Below, piece by piece: positions 1-7,049 of a stretch of DNA of 64,000 nucleotides. The translations under genes were made by a program, and so were the position numbers. The DNA lies in contig PHTZ01000001.1 in NCBI GenBank assembly GCA_002813285.1, forward strand, positions 3,347,501 to 3,411,500. Reading direction: 5' to 3'. The notes beneath the pieces are model-generated. The model saw nothing but the letters and a program-made list of their open reading frames with translations. It ran no database searches and was not told the origin of the DNA. This DNA comes from Flavobacteriaceae bacterium MAR_2009_75 (lineage in GTDB: Bacteria > Bacteroidota > Bacteroidia > Flavobacteriales > Flavobacteriaceae). Within the stretch, counting starts at the first letter, position 1. Every line of letters starts with the position of its first letter.

Positions 1-332
1 ATAAGCTTAAGCATTTCGATAAAGGAACCCGGCCAACCGTGAGTTATGATTAATGGAATGTTTTTTTCCCCTTTTCCTTTAACGTGTATAAAGTGGATGT
101 CATAACCATCAATGGTTGCAATGAAATTCGGGAAAGAATTTATTTCAGCCTCTACTTTTCTCCAGTTAAATTCGTACAGCCAATAATTGGATAATTCTTT
201 CATAAAAGAAAGGTTGGTTCCGTAAATCCAATTTGAGTTGGATATTTCATCTGGCCAACATGTATTTTTAATTCTATTCTTTAAGTCGTCAAGAATTTCT
301 TCGGAAATATTTGCTGAAAATGGTTTTATCAT
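1..332 (-). CDS. Epoxide hydrolase, N-terminal part (cut by window edge)
   Basis: The reading frame starts with ATG at 332 and runs off the left edge, giving about 110 residues. It begins MIKPFSANISEEILDDLKNR and reaches an HGWPGS motif near residue 102. HGWPGS is the oxyanion-hole loop of alpha/beta-hydrolase epoxide hydrolases, and the preceding part resembles the EHN lid/N-terminal domain. The nucleophile and the catalytic His lie outside the window. The family opens epoxides to vicinal diols; the substrate here is unknown. The gene is the leftmost member of the minus-strand cassette-like array and lies just downstream (in its own sense) of a palindromic boundary at 365-519. Confidence 0.8.
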   Translation of the reverse strand, partial: MIKPFSANISEEILDDLKNRIKNTCWPDEISNSNWIYGTNLSFMKELSNYWLYEFNWRKVEAEINSFPNFIATIDGYDIHFIHVKGKGEKNIPLIITHGWPGSFIEMLKL

Positions 333-364
333 TTTAATTATTGGTTCAATTTTTTTGTTCTAAC

Positions 365-519
365 TCAAATGGCAGTTAACGATTTTGTATATGAGCTGTG
401 GCGTATCTGGGCACGAAACTCTTCAAATAAAAACTGGCTTCGGAAAATCAGAAGGTTTTTTCAAGTGGGGATTGACCGAGCCACGATTCACATACTCTGT
501 TGGCAATTGCCTTTATTCT
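365..519 (-). repeat. attC-like imperfect palindrome between cassette genes
   Basis: The ends of this gene-free stretch are imperfect inverted repeats: GTATATGAGCTGTGGC at the left pairs with GCCACGATTCACATAC at the right, and both outer ends carry GGCARTT/AATTGCC. Read on the minus strand it follows the DUF4287 stop and ends in CGTTAACTGCCATTTGAG before the epoxide hydrolase. The HAD gene has a similar junction (CGTTGTAGCACATTTGAA). The layout matches an integron attC site, but the core does not fit GTTRRRY exactly. A 61-codon ORF crossing it is not credible. Confidence 0.5.
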
Positions 520-527
520 GTTCTGGC

Positions 528-749
528 TTAATCAGGTTTTTTTCCTTTCAATAGAGCATAAATTGCCATTGAATGTCCGTGTCCTAATTCAAATTCTTGT
601 TTTAACCAATCTGTAATTTGGGTCGCTTTTACTCCATCTTTAATTTTTCCATTTTGGGTAAATCCCTTTTTTTTGGCAAGTTCCTTAAAGTCCGATGGTG
701 TTTTTCCTGTTTTTACTTGAATATTATCGAGATAAGCTTGAAATGACAT
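528..749 (-). CDS. DUF4287 domain protein
   Basis: A 73-residue protein starting MSFQAYLDNIQVKTGKTPSDF, the typical opening of DUF4287 proteins; it is full length for this small domain. The family is common as a short stand-alone protein or fused to DUF5655, and its biochemical role is not established. It is soluble with no signal peptide. It lies 10 bp after the NTF2-like gene on the same strand, so the two are probably co-transcribed and travel as one cassette. Confidence 0.8.
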   Translation of the reverse strand: MSFQAYLDNIQVKTGKTPSDFKELAKKKGFTQNGKIKDGVKATQITDWLKQEFELGHGHSMAIYALLKGKKPD

Positions 750-759
750 TTTAAATGAT

Positions 760-1143
760 TTAATTTTTTATTTTAATTGCATATGATGTTATTGATTTTA
801 CTTTCGCACCTTTCGCTCCACTAAATTCGTAAAAGTCCGAAAACGCATATTCTTTTCCGTTCTGCATTTTCATAATTCCGCTTACAGCACCTTCTTTTCC
901 GTGAGTTAAAATTCGGTCGAGTGTTAATTCCGATGCTTTTTTCGTTTTCATCTTTTCCAATTCCAATATAAACTTTTCTTTTCCCTCAATTTTTTTGTCG
1001 CCAATGATTTGCCAAATAATTTTGTCCGTTACGCTCTCTGTCAGAAAATCCAAATTTCCTTTCGCAAAGGCGATATTAATCTCTTTTAGAAACTCTTTTT
1101 TAGGTGCATTTCCGCAATCAGCACTTACGGTTATTTTTGTCAT
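760..1143 (-). CDS. NTF2-like (SnoaL-type) fold protein
   Basis: A 127-residue soluble protein whose pattern (an alpha-helical start, FAKGNLDFLTESVTDKIIWQIIG, then strands ending in the YEFSGAKGAKVKSITSY region) fits the NTF2/SnoaL-like cone-shaped fold. These proteins serve as small ligand-binding or isomerase-type enzymes, and the function cannot be assigned from the fold. It is the first gene of a two-gene cassette with DUF4287, 10 bp apart. Upstream (towards 1180) lies structured repeat copy A. Confidence 0.7.
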   Translation of the reverse strand: MTKITVSADCGNAPKKEFLKEINIAFAKGNLDFLTESVTDKIIWQIIGDKKIEGKEKFILELEKMKTKKASELTLDRILTHGKEGAVSGIMKMQNGKEYAFSDFYEFSGAKGAKVKSITSYAIKIKN

Positions 1144-1528
1144 TTTTCCGAATCTTTAATTTCGGTTTCGAGTTTTTTTCAGCTTGTAGGTTGTCGTACC
1201 GAAAGGTACGTAAAAAGCAAAAAAACAAGTGAGCACACCAGATTGCATATAGCTGCTGATATGTACAGTTGTCCTCGATGACACCTGAAGGTGATAAAAA
1301 TAGGATGGTCCCTTATCCTACGGCCCTTGCAATCTGACATAGCGCGGTGATGATGTCGACTTGCTTTGGGCTGCATTGTCTGCGAAGCGGCGCAGTTAAA
1401 AGTACGCCGCAGGCGTATTCGACATCATCGTTTATGTATATGGAAAGTTGCGGGTTTGCACTTATTAGCTATGTTTTATACCCAATGTTACCTACTGCCA
1501 TTTTTTAGATGTTTCTTTTTGTTTTTTG
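1144..1528. repeat. Cassette boundary region with palindromic arms around element A
   Basis: This 385-bp gene-free stretch separates the SDR and NTF2-like genes. Its right side (minus-strand sense, just after the SDR stop) has GGCAGTAGGTAACATTGGG, a cassette-type outer arm. An inner inverted repeat, GATGATGTCGA (1349-1359) with TCGACATCATC (1419-1429), encloses a GC-rich loop. The structured element copy A (1193-1340) fills the left half. An ORF of 65 codons running across the repeat at 1179-1376 has no protein-like features. Confidence 0.5.
1193..1340. ncRNA. Structured repeat element, copy A (candidate ncRNA)
   Basis: This is the most divergent of three copies (others at 5338-5484 and 9164-9310). 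Shared stems are a CGTACC/GGTACG hairpin (loop GAAA here, GACAA elsewhere), the long-range pair CAGATTGCA/TGCAATCTG, an inner GCATAT/ATATGT hairpin and a CACCT/AGGTG hairpin. Changes relative to the other copies fall in loops or keep the pairing; for example GCATAT pairs with ATATGT here through a G-T wobble and with ATATGC elsewhere. This copy lacks the 14-bp outer stem found around B and C. The transcribed strand is unknown and no known RNA family was recognised. Confidence 0.45.
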
Positions 1529-2446
1529 TTATTCTGTAAATGTGGTTTTTGTAAGTTCAAGGCTGCCACTCCACAGGTCTCTTTGAAAAACCTTGCTATA
1601 AGAATCAACAGATGTTTTAACAACTTTTCCATCCGAGAAATAAATTCCTTTTAAGTCTTTGTACTTCTCAGAATACGCAAGGTTTGCTAAATTTCTTCCC
1701 GCTTGAGCTGGTGTATGTATGTTGCTTTTTATTAGGGTCAAAACAGGGAATACGTTTTTCCATAAAAATCGCATTACAGGTGTGTAAGTTCTTGCAAGAC
1801 CTGTACCTGGTGTCATTCCTGGGTCATAAGCATTTACTCGGATATTTGTGTGCTTTAATCGCTCTTGTAATTCATATGTGGTCATTATGTTACACAATTT
1901 TGAAGTAGAATACCTTCTTTGTCCAACTATGTTAGGTTTTTCGGAAGTTTCTTTTGGGAAAGCAAGCTCTTGAACACTGGTATAAATAGGTGGTTCTATT
2001 GGTGTTCTAAGTGCTGGGTCGTGTGTTTCGCTAGATGTGAATGTTATGTGCCCTTCATTTTTGATTAAGGGTAGCAATTGCATAGTCAAGGCAAACGAAC
2101 CGAGATGATTTACACCAAATGTTTGCTCAAATCCATCTGCCGTATATTGTGTTTCGCCAATATTCTGTACTCCTGCATTATTTATCAAGATAGAAATGGA
2201 GTTGTTTTTTTCTTTGGCAAATGATTCAGAGAACTTTCTTATAGATTCTAAAGAAGCCAAATCCAATTCCAGGCATTTTAGGTTTTTATGACCTGTCTTG
2301 TCTTTTATTTTTTCTATGATGTCTTTTCCTGCTCCAATATTTCTGGCAGGAATGATAATTTGTTCGTTTTTGGCAATTTGAGCCATTTGTAAAGCACACT
2401 CAAAACCAATTCCACTGGTTGCTCCTGTAATAATTATTGAATCCAT
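1529..2446 (-). CDS. Short-chain dehydrogenase/reductase
   Basis: A classical-type SDR of about 305 residues. It has the Rossmann motif TGATSGIG close to the N-terminus, the NNAG motif mid-protein and the catalytic Tyr-Lys pair in RRYSTSKLCN. It most resembles the retinol dehydrogenase/WW-domain oxidoreductase-like group; NAD(P)H use is expected, and the substrate is unknown. An ATG 11 codons upstream (2479) lies inside the inferred promoter, so MDSIIITGA at 2446 is preferred. It follows a Crp-type regulator gene on the same strand, and the two share a palindromic operator-like motif. Confidence 0.85.
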   Translation of the reverse strand: MDSIIITGATSGIGFECALQMAQIAKNEQIIIPARNIGAGKDIIEKIKDKTGHKNLKCLELDLASLESIRKFSESFAKEKNNSISILINNAGVQNIGETQYTADGFEQTFGVNHLGSFALTMQLLPLIKNEGHITFTSSETHDPALRTPIEPPIYTSVQELAFPKETSEKPNIVGQRRYSTSKLCNIMTTYELQERLKHTNIRVNAYDPGMTPGTGLARTYTPVMRFLWKNVFPVLTLIKSNIHTPAQAGRNLANLAYSEKYKDLKGIYFSDGKVVKTSVDSYSKVFQRDLWSGSLELTKTTFTE

Positions 2447-2505
2447 TTTTTTTTGTTTTCTATTAAAATGATGAAGCAAAGCTCAGCACTTCAAAAGCAA
2501 AAACT

Positions 2506-2521
2506 TTTGCCATTTGGCAAA
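2506..2521 (-). promoter_or_regulatory. Operator-like palindrome before the SDR gene
   Basis: A perfect 16-bp palindrome, TTTGCCA-TT-TGGCAAA, lies between the regulator stop codon and the SDR start. Exactly 24 bp further along the minus strand is a CTTTG that could be the 3' part of a flavobacterial -7 box. The same half-sites with the same 24-bp spacing occur before the regulator gene at 3131-3146. This fits binding by the adjacent Crp-family protein; that pairing is inferred. Confidence 0.55.
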
Positions 2522-2529
2522 TAATGAAT

Positions 2530-3096
2530 TCAGATGCTTTTTCGAATCCTGCTTAACGATGATTGCGTGATTCCTAAATAAGAAGCGAGATAGGAAAGCG
2601 GAATTCTGTTGGCTAAATTCGGAAACTTCTCTAAAAAACTAAGATACCTTGTTTTGGCATCTTCGGCTAGCATGGGGCTTAGTTTATTTACCTTTTCAAC
2701 CAATGCTTTTTCTGTTATTTTATAGATAATGCTGTCCCACTGAATGATAGTAGCTGACAAATCGTTGAGTGATTCTGTAGAAAATACAAGTAGTGAACAA
2801 TCTGTTACAGCCTGTACATATTCTGAAGAGGGAATTTTTTGATTGAAACTGTTTATATCCACTGCAAAATTGTTTTCATCAACAAAGTATTTGGTGATTT
2901 CATCCCCTTCGCTGTTATAGTAACATACCCGTAAAATACCTTCTTCAATAAAAGCTACTTGTTTTGGTATTTTTCCTGCTTCGGAAAAGTAATCCCCTTT
3001 TTTCAACACCAATACCTGTAATTTTCTTTGTATCAAGTCAATTTGCTGTTGATTTAGCTGCCCAAATTCCAATAGATAGTTTATTAATTTGTCCAT
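2530..3096 (-). CDS. Crp/Fnr-family transcriptional regulator
   Basis: About 188 residues with an N-terminal cyclic-nucleotide-binding-type beta-barrel (roughly residues 15-115, including LKKGDYFSEAGKIPKQVAFIEEGILR) and a C-terminal helix-turn-helix at IPLSYLASYLGITQSSLSRI. It has no Fnr-type cysteine cluster. In this flavobacterial subgroup the cNMP contact residues are often missing, so the ligand is uncertain. The start MDKLINYL (3096) is preferred over an ATG at 3114 because the inferred -7 box lies between them. It probably regulates itself and the downstream SDR gene through matching palindromes. Confidence 0.85.
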   Translation of the reverse strand: MDKLINYLLEFGQLNQQQIDLIQRKLQVLVLKKGDYFSEAGKIPKQVAFIEEGILRVCYYNSEGDEITKYFVDENNFAVDINSFNQKIPSSEYVQAVTDCSLLVFSTESLNDLSATIIQWDSIIYKITEKALVEKVNKLSPMLAEDAKTRYLSFLEKFPNLANRIPLSYLASYLGITQSSLSRIRKSI

Positions 3097-3130
3097 AGTC
3101 ACAAAGGTGGTCATTGCATTTTATTCGGAA

Positions 3131-3146
3131 TTTGTCAAATGGCAAA
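3131..3146 (-). promoter_or_regulatory. Operator-like palindrome before the Crp-type regulator
   Basis: TTTGTCA-AA-TGGCAAA is a near-palindrome with one mismatch between arms, sharing half-sites with 2506-2521. On the minus strand CTTTG follows after exactly 24 bp, as at the SDR promoter. It would overlap the -33 TTG, which suggests repression or autoregulation by the encoded regulator. Confidence 0.55.
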
Positions 3147-3518
3147 AAGCTTGATTGATTTTGGTATTATGCTATTTGTACGGTTTTTCTGATTGCGGGT
3201 AACACAGGGCTATGTGAAGTCCGGCGGATTTTATGGAAATATAGCAAAATCACCATAAATATGCCATGGTAATCTGGCTTCCGCTTAATGCCATGGCATG
3301 TTTCGTAACTAGTCCGCGCGAGCGGACGTGCCATTAATGATTTTTCGGTATTGGTAAAAAGTACCGCTCGATTCCTGTTCGGCCCATCTGTAAAGCTTCA
3401 AAAATTGACTTTTCAATACTGGCCCTGAAAGAAAAAAGCCCCTTAAAGAGGCTTATAACAATCCGTTTTGTTGCCGGTCAGGGGGTTGTGCAACGGTTAC
3501 TTGTGTTGTACTTAGTTT
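3147..3518. repeat. Hairpin-rich cassette boundary region
   Basis: About 370 bp without a gene. It contains GGGCTATGTG followed by AGTCCG near 3208, which resembles the outer arm of structured elements B and C. It also has an ATGCCATGG/CCATGGCAT inverted repeat (about 3270-3298), a GTCCGC-GCGA-GCGGAC hairpin with a GNRA-type loop (3312-3327) and an end rich in GTTGTGCAACGGTTAC. It separates the lipoprotein gene from the regulator/SDR pair and looks like another cassette boundary. Confidence 0.45.
3431..3454 (-). terminator. Intrinsic terminator of the lipoprotein gene
   Basis: On the minus strand, AAGCCTCTTTAAGGGGCTT folds into a hairpin followed directly by a run of T residues, 65 bp after the lipoprotein stop codon. 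Confidence 0.7.
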
Positions 3519-3953
3519 TTACATTTTGATTGTTTCGATTCTAGAAACTATGGGATTACCAACATCGTCGAACTCAGTTATTTCATTTTCAATTTCACAA
3601 TCTTGAAAAATAAAATTCGAATCAACAGACTTTAGAGGAGTTAGACAATGAATCAATAGTGAATCAACGCCTTTTTCACTTTCTTTTATTAGCCACAGAT
3701 ATCGTTCCGAACTTTTTAATTCAATATTTGTACTGTATTCCACCATTCCGCTTTTTAATGATTCAATTTCGAATATTGTGTCCTTGTATATTGAGGCATA
3801 AGATTCCATCTTACTTTCATATCCAACCGTTAGCGGAAGATTGGTAAGTACGCATGCTAATATTTCCTCTGCCGGTTTAATTTCGTTAAGAGCAGGCTTG
3901 GTTGTTTTACAACTTAATATTAAGAAGAGAATACATGAAAAATAATACCTCAT
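3519..3953 (-). CDS. Small hypothetical lipoprotein
   Basis: 144 residues beginning MRYYFSCILFLILSCKTT. The hydrophobic stretch ending in LILSC is a lipobox with Cys at about residue 15, so export and lipidation are expected. The mature part has no recognised domain; two further cysteines lie at LACVL and near the C-terminus (QDCEIE). It is a single-gene cassette with its own terminator, and IS481 copy 1 begins 28 bp upstream of its start codon. Confidence 0.65.
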   Translation of the reverse strand: MRYYFSCILFLILSCKTTKPALNEIKPAEEILACVLTNLPLTVGYESKMESYASIYKDTIFEIESLKSGMVEYSTNIELKSSERYLWLIKESEKGVDSLLIHCLTPLKSVDSNFIFQDCEIENEITEFDDVGNPIVSRIETIKM

Positions 3954-3981
3954 AAATACAGCTTTAAATGTTCGTTAATAT

Positions 3982-5269
3982 ACATTGTTTACAAAAGTTA
4001 TAGATTAGCGTTTACACTAAGTTAGTTTCTAACCTTACTGATTGTTCTTTCTTTCTAAACACATGTTCATCAAAGTATCCTAAAAATACGTTTCTATAAA
4101 ACACCCTCCAAACACCATTGCCAATGTCCAGTGCTCCGATATGTTTACCTTGGAGCGAAGCGGAAAGGTAAACCCAATTGTAGGCCTTCCATCTGATGGC
4201 TCCATTCTGTGTAACTTTTAAGACTTTCATTTTGGAATCGTAATCAAAGTTGGGGATTCTTTCGGGGAAAGGTCTTGCTGAAAATTCGTGTACATAGGCG
4301 GGTGTTTTCATGTTCAATGCTTCATGCGGTCTTAGGTTGTTATATTCTTTTACAAAGCTGTTCAAGCGTCTTTGTTGGGCTTTTAGGTCATAAGCTGAAG
4401 GATTGGCACAAGCGGCCTTTAAATCCCTGTGCATACGTTCATGTCTTCCGTTCTGTTGTGGCTGTGCCGGGTCGGAAAACACGGGCATGATTCCGAGTTC
4501 GATGAACCAATAGGATAACCTGGTAAATCGTTGAATCGCGGCCACGGAACCAAAAGGACTTCCATTGTCGGTATGGATTTGTCCGGGGATGCCGAATTTC
4601 CTGAAAACCCTTTTGAACTCTGCTTTGGCCGATGCAAGGTTTTCTTTGTAATGCCCTTTTGCGGTAAATACGAAGCGGCTCTTCGAGTCTGCGATCGTAA
4701 GGGGATGACAATAGATTTTATTGCCCATAAGAAACTTGCCTTTGTAGTCGGCACTCCATACTTGGTTACAATGTTTTGGGTCAAAGATGGGGTGTATGGG
4801 CTTGACTCTTCTAAGCCTTTTTTGAGGCGACACCAATCCATGTTTTTTGAGGATGTTATGAACGGTCAAGACCGATGGGATTATTTCATCGGGGAAATCT
4901 TTATACAACAGTTTGTGGATTTTTTTAGCGCCCCAAAGCTTGTGTTTTTCTTTGAGGGCAAGAATGCCGTTCACCACATTTCCATGGGTCGAGTTCGGGT
5001 GGGTTCCACGCGGTTTTCGTGAGAGTTCTTTCAGTCCTTCGTAGCCTTCGTTTTCAAACCGGGCGATGATTTTGTAAGCGGTCGGGCGTGAAATTCCAAA
5101 GCTTCGACAGAGTTCCGTGATGGTATAATTTCCGGTTCTCCATTCACAGATAAATTCAATTTTTTGTTCCATAATCGTTGATTCTTTCCAAGGCATGGCA
5201 ATCTGAAGTTTGGTTCAAATTGCAAGCTAAAAAGTGTAAACGATGTTTATATAACTCTGTAAAGGATGT
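3982..5269 (-). mobile_element. IS481-family insertion sequence, copy 1
   Basis: About 1.29 kb holding one transposase gene. Imperfect terminal inverted repeats are visible: the left end, read inward, is ACATTGTTTACAAAAG and the right end is CTGTAAAGGATGT, each preceded internally by a GTGTAAACG-type block. No clear target duplication was found. The left flank (AAATGTTCGTTAATAT) is shared with copy 2 and resembles a cassette boundary, so both copies may have entered equivalent sites. Confidence 0.8.
4012..5196 (-). CDS. IS481-family transposase, copy 1
   Basis: A 394-residue DDE transposase. An N-terminal helix-turn-helix (TITELCRSFGISRPTAYKI) is followed by the rve-type catalytic core with Asp in WSADYKGKF, Asp in IHTDNGSPF and Glu in QQNGRHERMHRDLK. 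The start MPWKE is typical of IS481 proteins. The frame is intact, so the element may be active. Residues from about 100 onward are identical to copy 2 (7840-9024), while the first 100 differ at many positions; this sharp change at about 4908 suggests recombination between copies. Confidence 0.9.
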   Translation of the reverse strand: MPWKESTIMEQKIEFICEWRTGNYTITELCRSFGISRPTAYKIIARFENEGYEGLKELSRKPRGTHPNSTHGNVVNGILALKEKHKLWGAKKIHKLLYKDFPDEIIPSVLTVHNILKKHGLVSPQKRLRRVKPIHPIFDPKHCNQVWSADYKGKFLMGNKIYCHPLTIADSKSRFVFTAKGHYKENLASAKAEFKRVFRKFGIPGQIHTDNGSPFGSVAAIQRFTRLSYWFIELGIMPVFSDPAQPQQNGRHERMHRDLKAACANPSAYDLKAQQRRLNSFVKEYNNLRPHEALNMKTPAYVHEFSARPFPERIPNFDYDSKMKVLKVTQNGAIRWKAYNWVYLSASLQGKHIGALDIGNGVWRVFYRNVFLGYFDEHVFRKKEQSVRLETNLV

Positions 5270-5297
5270 TTGTATATCGTACCGATATGTTGGCTAA

Positions 5298-5494
5298 CGG
5301 GAGGGCTATGTGTAGTCGTGCGTTTGGATTTTTGTTCGTCGTACCGACAAGGTACGTAAAAAAGAAAAATACAAGGGAGCACACCAGATTGCATATAGCG
5401 GTTGATATGCACAGTTTTCCTCGATGGCACCTAAAGGTGAAAAAGTCGATGGTCCCTCATCCTACGGCCATTGCAATCTGACATGGCCCTCCCG
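5298..5494. ncRNA. Structured repeat element, copy B (candidate ncRNA)
   Basis: A 14-bp outer stem, CGGGAGGGCTATGT (5298-5311) with ACATGGCCCTCCCG (5481-5494), encloses the same inner stems as copy A: CGTACC/GGTACG, CAGATTGCA/TGCAATCTG, GCATAT/ATATGC and CACCT/AGGTG. It starts 29 bp beyond the end of IS481 copy 1, as copy C does next to IS481 copy 2. A further inverted pair outside it, built on CGATGATGCACGAT with ATTGTGCATCATCG, is interrupted by about 50 bp absent from copy C. No ORF explains its conservation. Confidence 0.5.
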
Positions 5495-5640
5495 ATGATG
5501 CACGATCCCAAAGGGCGGGAATTGGAGCCTGGCGACAATGTAGCGATTTGGGTTCACCTTTAGGTGACCGAGCTTAGCGACCGATGAATACCTTTGAAAA
5601 ACAATAAAAATATTATGAATAATTGTGCATCATCGGTCTC

Positions 5641-5750
5641 GTATAACCGTCAGTTACGGGTTAATATGCGTTAATTTTCGGTTTGGCACTGGCTTCAGCA
5701 ATTCCGAGTGGATTCGGACGTAGTCGAATCCGCCGTAATTGCGGTTATAC
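5641..5750. repeat. attC-like palindrome next to the IS110 element
   Basis: Outer arms GTATAACCGTCAGTTACGG (5641-5659) and CCGTAATTGCGGTTATAC (5733-5750) are complementary apart from two extra bases. An inner hairpin GGATTCG/CGAATCC with an 8-base loop lies at 5710-5731. Unpaired bases in a near-perfect palindrome plus an inner stem are the architecture of an integron attC site. Confidence 0.5.
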
Positions 5751-5752
5751 AT

Positions 5753-5964
5753 CTTAAGTTTGATTCTCGGTAAATTGTTGTTGTAACCAGAAAGAACAAA
5801 AGAGAGAATTAAGGTTATGTTATACAGTGAAGCTTTAGACTTCGACAACATTGATAATCCTCTCTCTTTTACTACTTAAACCACGTTCAGTTCTGTGAGA
5901 CCTTAGATCTCGTTTTCAAGTTGTTGCGGTCATAAGTAGCCGGTTCTTTCATAAAACATTTCTT
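5753..5964 (+). ncRNA. IS110 left-end non-coding region (candidate bridge RNA)
   Basis: About 210 bp without an ORF precede the IS110-family transposase. Members of the IS110 group encode a bridge RNA in this long 5' non-coding end. The sequence CAGTTCTGTG (5888-5897) nearly matches CAGTTCTTTG at the far right junction (7040-7049), as expected if a guide loop reads the element end or target. The boundaries and the fold are not resolved by eye. Confidence 0.4.
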
Positions 5965-6933
5965 ATGAATAAATATAAAGAAACTTTTGGAGTCGACATC
6001 AGTAAAGATGTCTTTGATGTACATGGAAGTAGGAAGGGTCACGAGCAGTATAAGAACGATGAAACTGGATTCAAGAAATACCTTAAGGAATTACCCAAAG
6101 GTTCATTGGTCGTTATGGAAGCTACCGGATATTATCATTATAGGCTTGCACAGTTTCTTTACAAGAACGACGTAATCGTTTCGGTAGTAAATCCATTGTC
6201 GATCAAACGTTTCATTCAAATGAGACTTGCCAAGGTGAAAACGGACAAGAGCGATGCGAAGGCTATATGTGAATATGCCCTGGTCAACGAGGTGTCTATT
6301 TATAATGCCTTGACAGATGTTCAGAGTGAATGTTTACAGTTGTTCCGGTTATTGGATAACTATTTAAAACAACGAACGGCGACCAAGAACAAGATACATG
6401 GGGAGGTAGTTTTAGGTATACCCTCAAAGTTTGTTTATCGTTCCTTGATACGGAACAGGAAGCAGCTGAATAAAGAGGTAGCTGCAATCGAATCAAAGAT
6501 TTTATCATTGGTAAAAGAGGACCAACAGGAGCAATTGACATTATTGATGTCAATACCTGGTATAGGTCAAAAGACAGCATTGTTCCTAATAGTGGTCACC
6601 GATGGTTTCAACAAGTTCGAAACGGCCTCGCAGCTTTGTAGTTATGTAGGTATAACCCCAACGATACGAGAGTCTGGGAGCAGTGTAAGAGGTCGAGCGA
6701 GAATAAGTAAGGTCGGTAATAGAAAGCTTCGTAACCTATTGTTTCTATGTTCTTTCAATGCTTGTAAACACAACAAGGCATGCAGAGAGGTATATGAGCG
6801 AATCGTGAACAAGGGCAAGAGCAAGAAACTGGCATTGATAGCCGTTGCCAACAAACTATTGAAACAGTCCTTTGCCATCGCAAAATCTGGCAAACCATAT
6901 GATGAAACTTACGTATCTGTATTGCTGAGATAA
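5965..6933 (+). CDS. IS110-family DEDD transposase (recombinase)
   Basis: 322 residues. The N-terminal RuvC-like DEDD domain shows GVDISKDVFDVH, VVMEATGYYHY and KTDKSDAKAICEYA. The C-terminal Transposase_20 domain shows LLMSIPGIGQKTALFLI, CSYVGITPTIRESGSS and KVGNRKLRNLLF, where the Ser-containing part acts like a serine recombinase. Such enzymes work with a bridge RNA made from the element's non-coding end. The frame is intact. It is the only plus-strand gene in the accessory array. Confidence 0.9.
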   Translation: MNKYKETFGVDISKDVFDVHGSRKGHEQYKNDETGFKKYLKELPKGSLVVMEATGYYHYRLAQFLYKNDVIVSVVNPLSIKRFIQMRLAKVKTDKSDAKAICEYALVNEVSIYNALTDVQSECLQLFRLLDNYLKQRTATKNKIHGEVVLGIPSKFVYRSLIRNRKQLNKEVAAIESKILSLVKEDQQEQLTLLMSIPGIGQKTALFLIVVTDGFNKFETASQLCSYVGITPTIRESGSSVRGRARISKVGNRKLRNLLFLCSFNACKHNKACREVYERIVNKGKSKKLALIAVANKLLKQSFAIAKSGKPYDETYVSVLLR

Positions 6934-7049
6934 AAGCAGATAAATCAAATAAAAAAAGCTCAAAGAACCTGATTTTAGAATCTATGAGCCTAGAATAATA
7001 TTGTCTCAGATTAAAGAAAAATTTGTTTGTTTTTTACCTCAGTTCTTTG

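Larger units (their letters stand above)
5753..7049 (+). mobile_element. IS110-family insertion sequence
   Basis: About 1.3 kb with a long non-coding left end, one DEDD transposase gene and roughly 110 bp on the right, without obvious terminal inverted repeats, as is normal for IS110. It sits between an attC-like palindrome and the stop codon of the HNH gene. The exact ends are estimates. Confidence 0.65.

Noticed and set aside
1179-1376. 65-codon ORF on the minus strand across structured element A
   Set aside because: It overlaps the conserved stems, has no protein-like features, and conservation among the copies follows base pairing, not codons.
4275-5022. Overlapping ORFs inside the IS481 transposase genes (also at 8103-8853)
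   Set aside because: They are other-frame shadows, duplicated only because the IS is duplicated.
5227-5481. Short ORFs on both strands over element B (and at 8945-9307 over element C)
   Set aside because: They arise from the same repeat; the frames differ between copies and extend into IS ends.
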